Assembly: GCA_007922305.1 (NCBI GenBank)
Contig: ML677333.1
Span: 19,613,555 to 19,677,554 of the forward strand
DNA from: Dermatemys mawii
Lineage: Eukaryota; Chordata; Testudines; Dermatemydidae
Length of the DNA stretch: 64,000 bases
Reading direction: 5' to 3'
Shown: piece by piece, positions 56,952 through 64,000 of the stretch
Layout of the letters: each line of letters opens with the position of its first letter
Position numbering within the stretch: position 1 is the first letter of the stretch
Notes under the pieces: model-generated
Database searches by the model: none
What the model saw: the letters and a program-made list of their open reading frames with translations, nothing else
What the model was told of the DNA's origin: nothing
Made by a program: the position numbers and the translations under genes

Positions 56952-57760
56952 CTAAGGAATGTCCAAAACATGTGCTCCTCTGCAGCTGTTGGGTTTCCCC
57001 AGCCCATAGTTTAAAAATTGCTCTACAACCTTTTTAATGTTAAGTGCCAGCAATCTAGTTCCATTTTGATTTAGGTGGAGTCCATCCTTCCTGTATAGGC
57101 TCCTCCTTTCTCCAAAGTTTCTCCAGTTCCTAATAAATCTGAACCCCTCCTCCCTACACCATTGTTTCATCCATGCATTGAGACTCTGCAGTTCTTCCTG
57201 TCTAACTGGTCCTGTGCTACCATGGAGATCCTGGACTTCAATCTCTTACCTGGTAGCCTAAATTTGGCCTCCAGGACCTCTCTCCAATTCTTCCCTATGT
57301 CATTGGTACCTACATGTACCAAAACCACTGGTTCCTCCATAGCACTAGTCATAAATCTATTTCAGTGTCTCAAGGGATCCACAATTTTTGACAAGGCAAG
57401 CAAGTTATCTTGAGGTTCTCCCAATCGTTGCAAACCCAGCTATCTATGTTTATAATGATTAAATTGCCCATTACTAATACCAGTTTCTTTTTTAATAGCT
57501 GAAGTTCCCTCCCCTGGATAGGTATCCTCAGTGCAAGAGGATACCACAACATCATCTGGAAGGAGGGTCCCAACTATGGGATTGTTTCCCTCTGCTCCAG
57601 TTAGATGCTGTCTGTATTGGGTTGGGTCACAGAAACCACCTTGGGAACTACCACCTGATGTGCTGGGACTATCTCTGAGCCCATTTTCCCTGGCAGCCTG
57701 GGATTTCAGATCCTTGCTTGGTTGTGCCAGACATGCTGACCTGCTACAAACACATACCCA
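56952..57760 (-). pseudogene. CR1 ORF1: esterase-like region
   Basis: 57352-57167 reads EEPVVLVHVGTNDIGKNWRE, the GTND box of the SGNH-type esterase domain of CR1 ORF1. After a frameshift, 57170-56952 gives WCREEGFRFIRNW and LYRKDGLHLNQNGTRLLALN, the 'DGLHLN..G' box with the catalytic Asp/His. The part to about 57760 (PIVGTLLPDDVVV) looks like the ORF1 middle but is less certain. Confidence 0.7.
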
Positions 57761-58640
57761 GGTCTGAACCACATCCCCAAAAGCTGCAGGCTTAACTGAA
57801 AGCAGCTTAAGAAGTGCTCCTGATTCCAATACCCAGATATCCAGTTCCCAGTGGGATCCAAACCCCAAATAATTCAGTTTTACTCTGTATAAAGCTTATA
57901 CAGGGGAAACTCATAAATTGCTTGCACTCTATCACACTGATAGAGAGATATGCACAGCTGTTTGCTCCCCCGGGAATTAACTGCTTGCTCTGGGTTAATT
58001 TATACGTAAAAATGATTTTATTAAATATAAAAAGTAGGATTTAAGTGGTTCCAAGTAATAACAGACAGAACAAAGTAAGTTACAAAGCAAAATAAAATAA
58101 AACATGTAATTCTAAGCCTATCATGGTAAGAAACTAACTGCAGGTAAATCTCACCCTCAGAGATGTTCCACTATGCCTCTTTTACAGACTAGCCTTCCTC
58201 CTAGTCTGCATCCAGAAATTACTAAGACCCCTGTAGTTAGTGTCTTTTGCTCCAGTTTCTTTCAGGTATCTCTTTGGGGTGGAAAGGCTATCTTTTGTGC
58301 CAGAGGACTACATAATGGAGGAATTTCCAGGGGCTTAAATAGATTCTCTCTTCTGCGTGGAAACCTCTCCCTTCTCCTGCATAGAATCTCAGCTACAAGA
58401 TGGCATTTTGGAGTCACATGGGCAAGTCACATGGCCACGCAACCTAAACATGACTGGTCCACAGTAACTCTCAGGACCTAGAGTTAAAAAAACAGTAGCT
58501 TCCTTTGCTTTGGGGCAGGGGACTACTGAGATAAACCTTCTGAGTGGAGAGGATGATGCAGTATAATCTATATGGATACAAATCCCACGATAAAAAACAA
58601 ACTGCACTGGATCAAGAACAAACAATTCACTGCACACTGC
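57760..58640. repeat. unclassified interspersed repeat
   Basis: A long stretch with a distinctive pattern: GCTGTTTGCTCCCCCGGGAA, GATTTTATTAAATATAAAAA, GTTCCAAGTAATAACAGAC, CTCCAGTTTCTTTCAGGTAT and GAGTCACATGGGCAAGTCAC. I recognise it from memory as a common turtle repeat but cannot name the class or place its ends. Confidence 0.4.
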
Positions 58641-58649
58641 TGAGAGAAA

Positions 58650-58730
58650 TCAAGAGACAGCAAGACCCAACAAAATAATAATAATGGGGGACTTCACCTA
58701 CCCATATATAAAATTGTCAAATGTTAGAAA
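58650..58730 (+). pseudogene. CR1 endonuclease scrap
   Basis: One plus-strand frame reads NNNGGLHLP in one phase and IIIMGDFTYPYI in another. The latter matches the 'IIMGDFNYP' box of the CR1 AP endonuclease. Only this box is preserved. Confidence 0.5.
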
Positions 58731-59261
58731 TATTTATGAGAAGTTGCACACCAAAGTAATATTTTATGAGGAATCTTTGACCACCCAACTGTTTTCCGTT
58801 CACTAATGTACCTCCTCAGGACTACATCTAGCATTCCACAGTTCAGAAATGCTTCAAAGAGCCAACATTTATTTGTAAATTAAAAATATCAACATACTAG
58901 AAAAATATGTCCTCTTCTTTCTTTGAAATGCGAAATTCTCACATACACCACCACACTAATGTGTGCTCATTGTTATAGCCCAGGCTGAGTCCACTCATTT
59001 GGACAGTCACCAGTGTAAGGGTAATAGGCTATTAACCTGGGAGCAATATCCAATGGCTCACATTTTCCCTTGAGGCTGCTTCAGCCTTGTTTCACTTTTT
59101 GAGACTCTACTGTTGCTGCTGCACCACTGTAAGGTCTCCCATGTAGTCCTCTATGCCAATGGCAGAGAGCTCTCCTGTTGGCATCATTAATTCACTTCCA
59201 ATGAGCAGCAGTAGCTGTGCCAGTGTCCGCTATTCTTATGGACAATGAATTGATCATGGAA
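58731..59261. other. intergenic, no gene recognised
   Basis: No coding signal. It lies between two plus-strand CR1 scraps and may be residual LINE sequence too decayed to recognise. Confidence 0.3.
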
Positions 59262-59460
59262 GAGGGCTGAGGATAGGCAGAGATGGTGTCCCTACCTCTG
59301 TTTGGCAGAAGCTGGGAATGGCTGACAGGGATGGGTCGCTTCATGATTACCTGTTCTGTTCATTCCCTATGAAGCATCTGGCATTGGCCAATGTTGGAAG
59401 ACAGGATACTGAGCTAGATGGATCTTTGGTCTGACCCAGTATGGCCATTCTGAGGTTCCT
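59262..59460 (+). mobile_element. CR1 LINE 3' end fragment
   Basis: Contains CCTCTGTTTGGCAGAAGCTG, GATTACCTGTTCTGTTCATT, ATACTGAGCTAGATGGATCT and TTGGTCTGACCCAGTATGGC. This is the sense version of the 3' end found inverted at 50940-51110, so two CR1 copies of one subfamily lie in opposite orientation about 8 kb apart. Confidence 0.75.
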
Positions 59461-62447
59461 GGTATCTACTTTTGGGAAACTATTAAAGCTATTGTGAATA
59501 CGAGTGCTTATATATCATCATAAACTGATGGATCATTAGGGCATATCTCATAGTCACCTTTGTATTTTCATAGTCTAATTAAGGAGGTCCAGTATGTTGG
59601 ATGTAGTTCAACATGGTCCAGCGATTTGACAATGGGCAATGTCTATGTTTGGTCATTGTCAAAAGTCCTAGTAAGGAATGATCATTTTCTTGACAAATCT
59701 GCTGAGGTCAACAGAGACAGGTACTGTCTCATACCCATGCATCCACATTGGAGAACTCAGTAACAGACTTTTGTCTAAGGCCAATGGACACGAGGCCCAC
59801 ATTTCTTCTCCAAAATATAATAAAAGACTGAGAACTAGTTATACACACTGTCCCCATTTACACTCATTAAACCCATGACAATCACTTAGGAAAGACATTA
59901 AGGAAATGACTCTGAAGTTCCCAGCCTAGATACAAGATTGTAACTAACAGCACTGCCCTTTAACCTGAAGGCATAAAACTGCTTTAGCATTTCTTGTTAA
60001 ACTGACTTCTTTCAGCATTGAACAATTAAATGTTTCCAGGCCTTACATGAAATGTGTCTCATGTTCCTTACACCAGTCTGTTGTATTGTACCCAACTCTG
60101 GATCCCCTGTTCTTCCAGCCATCTGGGTCAGGTACTGTCTCTAGGTATGGCCTTTTAATTACAATAAAGGTGAAGACTCCATGTTTGACCTTTTTCTGTG
60201 GAAGGTGGGACTTCACAGTACAATTGCCCTGTCCCTGAAAACCAATAATGACACTCCCAAGACTTCCCAGAAGTTTATGCATATTGCTTCCTCTCCCCAC
60301 CTTCCAAGTGCTAATTGGCTGTGGTTGTTGTGCAGTTCAAGTATTCAGGGACATATTTCAACTATAGTAAGGAACACAGGCTTTGCACAGCAACTTCTTA
60401 AAATACACACTTTACTTTTAGCACAGGAGATTTAGAGACCGAAGCAAAACAAAGTCCAGAATACAATCCCTCCTCAGAGTCCGCATTGCACCACACAGTC
60501 CTTTGGGTTTGGTCAGTGTCCTCCAAGAAGTACAACACGTCCCTTTTGCCTCCATTTCTTCAGTTGGGATTTCCATTCTTGATGGCTTCTCTTGGTTTAC
60601 AGGAGCTCACCTTTTAAAATCCGTCTTTCTCTCTCTTTATCAGGTGCTCCACTGGAGAAACTGCAGCTCTTCCAATCAAGTGTTCAGTCTATGGGGGATT
60701 CCACATCTCCCCAAACAGGTTTCTGTGAAGAGAGAATTTATTCAAAGACCTTGCTGTGAAAAAAACTATTTTTCCATTATTCAATGGCAGAGGTCAGGAT
60801 TGCTTTGCTCACATTTCCAAGCATGTGTGCCAGGGTCTTGCTCCCGTACGGAGGCTCTAATCCACTGAAAGTTACAATAATGTGATTCATAAAACAGAAA
60901 GGAATTCATAAGTTGACACAGACATGTTGTCCACAATGTCCCACATGTCCCATATTACCCTCATCCAAAGCCCAGAAAAGTCCATATTTAGTAGGCTGGT
61001 CTCTTTGTTTTTAAAATTTTAACTTGCTATTTCAAAAATTTTCATAAACAGTGTCACCATTTTTCAAACATCTCTAATGTTCATTGACTCAGGTTATTAC
61101 AGGGCTAGATCCCAATTTTGGGTCCCTTTATAAAAAGGATTCTCTTTTTCCAGTGGGACTCAGTATTACTGTCTTCCCTGCAAACTCATCCAATTACAAT
61201 CTTAAAAGTCTTAACCACAGTATTGACAATAATTTATTTTTATTATTTCAATCCTCTTTTAAAATGTTTTTTTCCCAAACAATGATCATGAACAATCCTT
61301 CTCCTGCCCATAAACATACATGTACGTTCCCTTAACTATATTATATCACAGTACTGTATTATCAACCCTAACTATTCATGCTTTATGTTCAAGCTTCTTA
61401 CTAAATTACCAAACAATTCACTAATTAGATGTAACATAGATGATATATTTTACTAATGTAATTAACTGTTTGGTTATGTTACTTTGAAAAAATATATGGA
61501 TCAAGCATAAACTTTTTAGTATGACAGGGTGAATTTCAAAGGGCTGTGACTAAGATTACTTCTTTGAGTGAAGTTTAGTCATGAAAAATTACTAGTTTTA
61601 TCCTGGTAGCTAGAGATGCAAGTACTCAGATTTCTATACTCAGTTGAATTATGGGCACAAACAGTCTCTCAAAAAGGGAGGGGGCCCTTTTGAAAATTTG
61701 GCCCCTAAAACTGTTATTTCAGTTACTCAAGTTGTTTTCTCTATATCTGATAGCTTAACAATTTCATGCTTGTTTTTTTACTGCAGCCTTTCACAGCAGG
61801 TCAGATGATGACTTATTAAAAGAAGAAAGCTATAGTCATTTGGGGGCAGATTCTAACTAAGTCTTATCACCCAGATAACTGTTCTAAATGGTCAGGAATA
61901 ACAAGCTGTAATTGATTGGACTTTTTATTACATTCCAATGGGTAGACCTATAACTCTCCTTTCTCTCACAAGACAGGCATGGACCAATCCTGGCATGGGA
62001 TGCACTTTGCACATCATCTTATTTCTAACAATGGCTGGTTTGTTTCTTTATGAACAGAAATGTCATTTCCCAGTTGAGACTAAAGTTTAATCCTGGCTGA
62101 ATAAATCATATGAAAAGGAATATTTTTCTCAATCATATTGTTTTTCTAAATCATATATCCACATCAAACGCCTGACACAAGAAGTCTCTTCTTAAAAGGA
62201 TAGCAGTGCTGTTGCAGAAAAGGGCTCATGTCCATTGAAAGACTTAGAATGAGAATGGAGGGGAAACGTGCAAATTAGGTTCATGGAAAGTGTCAGTGGC
62301 TTTGTGTTCTTAATGCATTAAGAAAAATTTCAAAAGGATAATACACTGAAGAATATGGAAGCAAAGGGGAAAATTGAATATTTTTTTCCATAATTGTGCT
62401 TTACAAAGGTAGTGAACATTCTTGATCTGTAAGGGCAGGAATAGATA

Positions 62448-63407
62448 TTATAAAGTAATGTCTCTGAAACAGGAATTGGCAGAATGACGAAGTTTTGCTG
62501 TGGACAGTTTTAATTTGGGGTTGCCCAGAATCAAAATAATGGAGTGTACAGAAGGGTAGGCAGCAGCTACCAATGTACACACCATAATTTTCAATTCCTC
62601 ATTGAAAAATGATAGGTATCCTATTGAGAATGTTGAAGCAACATAATAAAAATTGTAGATAATGAAAAAGGACACCACAGATTTAAGTGCACGTACATGG
62701 GCATCTGTGCTGGGGTTCCTGACATTTGGATTAAGGTCTGAATTAAGGTTCATTTTCCTGATGTGTCTCCAAAGGGATATGATTAACAGAACAGATGAAG
62801 GAATAAATATGAGAAAGGGGAAAACAGATCCTATGCTATGTATCAGAAAAGTAAATCCCAAAAGGTTCTTTTTATTGTCTGAGATTGTGACATTTCTTGA
62901 TAGACAATCTGTGGAGTTGTGGGAGGATTCCCAATAGGAATAGCTGAACAATGTAAAAGCAACTGTAGTAACCAAGCAGTACAGCACAGAGCCCAAAAGC
63001 AGCCATGGCACTAATTTGGAGACCCTCAGTTTTAACCAGCTGAAGAGGGATTGATTGAAAGTGGCAATCTTCACACAGTAGAACATAGAAAGGCAGCTTG
63101 CAAAACAGAGACTCACTTGATTTATGAACATCCAGATAACCAGGTAAGGCTGTAGTATTTGAAATCTATCAAAGATATTTGGATATATCTTAGTTAAAAT
63201 ATTGTCTATTGTCACCAAGAATTCTAGACAAAATCTGGAGAAGGCCAGGCTGGTTATGATCTTATCACAGGAAGTCAGTGTTCTGCTTTTGGCCCAGTCG
63301 ATACAATTTAAGGCAACAATATATCCATTTATAACAACTCCTGCTGATAATTCTGTTACTAAGATGATCAGATAAAAAATAACTGCAGGAGCTAAAGATT
63401 TTTCCAT
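62448..63407 (-). CDS. TAS2R: bitter taste receptor type 2 (TAS2R40-like subgroup, tentative), copy B
   Basis: A 319-aa, intronless, seven-transmembrane receptor and close paralogue of copy A. TM1 about 8-32; LAFSR in TM2 (54-58); TM3 with FYCVKIA (109-115); TM4 about 132-154; extracellular loop 2 with sites NST (164) and NVT (172), the third site of copy A being lost; SLWRHIRKM after TM5 (211-219); TM6 about 239-261; TM7 with HSIILILGNPKLK (288-300). The intracellular parts (TM3 end, loop 2, TM5-TM6 loop) are nearly identical to copy A. The extracellular loop 1 (about 66-90) and the TM6-TM7 loop are the most different, which would suit altered ligand range. The start MEKSLAP is the only Met before TM1. 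No defects are seen. Confidence 0.93.
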   Translation of the reverse strand: MEKSLAPAVIFYLIILVTELSAGVVINGYIVALNCIDWAKSRTLTSCDKIITSLAFSRFCLEFLVTIDNILTKIYPNIFDRFQILQPYLVIWMFINQVSLCFASCLSMFYCVKIATFNQSLFSWLKLRVSKLVPWLLLGSVLYCLVTTVAFTLFSYSYWESSHNSTDCLSRNVTISDNKKNLLGFTFLIHSIGSVFPFLIFIPSSVLLIISLWRHIRKMNLNSDLNPNVRNPSTDAHVRALKSVVSFFIIYNFYYVASTFSIGYLSFFNEELKIMVCTLVAAAYPSVHSIILILGNPKLKLSTAKLRHSANSCFRDITL

Positions 63408-63772
63408 CGGTAATTTTTAGTTTGTAGCTCAGTTCTCGTGACTTTCTGGAAGTCTTGGTTTAGAAGACATCAGATCAGAAGGCTTGGATTAGAAGATAGT
63501 CTATATCCAGTTCATGGGTATATAAAATAAGTCCTCTTAGTACAGGTTCAAAAGCAGGATGAAAATGATTTTCATCTGTTGTTCATATATAGCCAGGTCA
63601 TTTCATGAAGATTCAAATCTGGCACCTATCTTGTTACTAAATGTTTAGTTCATGGGAAAATATATTTGCTTATCCCTTCCCAGAATGCCCTGATAGTGAC
63701 TAATCAAATTATTATTTCAATAAGCTTTAAATCTAACCATTTATTTGAATATGTATGTGCTTTCTAAAATAA
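63408..63772 (-). promoter_or_regulatory. conserved 5' flank of TAS2R copy B
   Basis: Collinear with 46655-46985. The block at 63672-63772 (AGAATGCCCT, AATCAAATTATTATT, AATAAGCTT, TTTATTTGAATAT) is shared with copies A and C. The AT-rich core includes TAAT/ATTA motifs of the kind bound by homeodomain factors, but this is a weak inference. Confidence 0.4.
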
Positions 63773-63895
63773 GGATGAGATAGAACTTAAGTGGAACATT
63801 GGCCTTAGCTCTCAGCAAAGAAATAATAGTATATGCATATGGCAATGGACAATGGAAATTGGAAGATACATTCTGATTACTTTGACAAGAAGCAA

Positions 63896-64000
63896 TGGGC
63901 TTAATTTGCAGCAAGGGTAGTTAAGGTTGACCATTAGAAAAAACTTTCTGTCAGTGTGGCTAAACATTGGAATAAATTATCTAGGGAAGTTGTGGAATCT
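63896..64000 (+). mobile_element. CR1 LINE fragment, cut by window end
   Basis: GGTTGACCATTAGAAAAAAC, TTTCTGTCAGTGTGGCTAAA, CATTGGAATAAATTATCTAG and GGGAAGTTGTGGAATCT match the CR1 ORF2 C-terminal coding region in sense orientation. It continues beyond the window. Confidence 0.7.

Larger units (their letters stand above)
50928..57760 (-). mobile_element. long CR1 LINE with ORF1 and ORF2 remnants, host of nested insertions
   Basis: The 3' end is near 50928 (ATAAGAATGGCTCTACTGGG, inverted). Moving leftward to rightward on the plus strand come the ORF2 C-terminus (51126-51422), RT (51662-52264), an inserted DNA transposon (52291-54938), RT N-terminal part (54942-55302), linker (55338-55794), an inserted hAT MITE (55919-56208), AP endonuclease (56508-56753) and ORF1 esterase region (56952-57760). 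It is broken by many frameshifts and stops and cannot be mobile itself. The 5' limit is uncertain because an unclassified repeat begins around 57760. Confidence 0.8.
60024..63865 (-). repeat. TAS2R-containing duplicated unit, copy B
   Basis: Collinear with 42936-47085 (landmarks listed there). It is about 300 bp shorter because of small deletions. Similarity spans non-coding sequence on both sides of the receptor, showing duplication of a block and not retrocopying of an mRNA. Confidence 0.8.

Overview
The window is vertebrate nuclear DNA, most likely from a turtle. Reasons: AT-rich intergenic sequence, many CR1 LINE remnants, Penelope-like retroelements (PLEs) with a GIY-YIG endonuclease, short hAT-type elements with 8-bp target duplications, Chompy/Harbinger-like MITEs, an ancient MIR, and single-exon bitter taste receptor genes. 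Species and subfamily names are inference from memory; no database search was possible.

Layout. 1-34 kb has no recognisable host gene. It holds an LTR-like insertion inside a hAT-type element (1-950), LINE RT scraps, a GC-rich 842-bp hAT-type element (5820-6661), a decayed CR1 (7276-8760), a Harbinger-like element (9829-10625), a 5'-truncated PLE (11460-11938), a Tigger-like element (14473-14804), several hAT MITEs, a PLE foldback (21931-22125), a CR1 split by head-to-head LTR-like arms around a 400-N gap (25873-27335), and a larger PLE with a GIY-YIG reading frame (31048-32365).

34.9-64 kb is a type 2 taste receptor (TAS2R) cluster on the minus strand. Two intact intronless receptors (45692-46654, 320 aa; 62448-63407, 319 aa) lie in two copies of a duplicated unit of about 4 kb. 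A third, older copy at about 34.9-36.4 kb keeps only the C-terminal half of a receptor plus its upstream block. A fourth locus (about 50742-50862) keeps only the start codon and TM1. A block upstream of both intact genes is also recognisable beside the degraded third copy, so it is a candidate promoter.

Between the two receptors is a nest of mobile DNA. A long minus-strand CR1 (about 50928-57760) contains a hAT MITE (55919-56208) and a 2648-bp DNA element (52291-54938). The DNA element has CACTG...CAGTG inverted ends, a 3-bp CAA target duplication and a single 562-codon ORF with N-terminal Cys/His clusters and candidate D, D, E residues. I infer a CACTA/EnSpm-like transposon with an unusual, poorly described transposase; this is the most interesting item here. 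An 84-bp PLE end piece has inserted into the last codons of that ORF and replaced its C-terminus.

The PLE copies share a terminal hairpin that resembles a hammerhead ribozyme core. A second foldback family at 42220-42402 has the same architecture.
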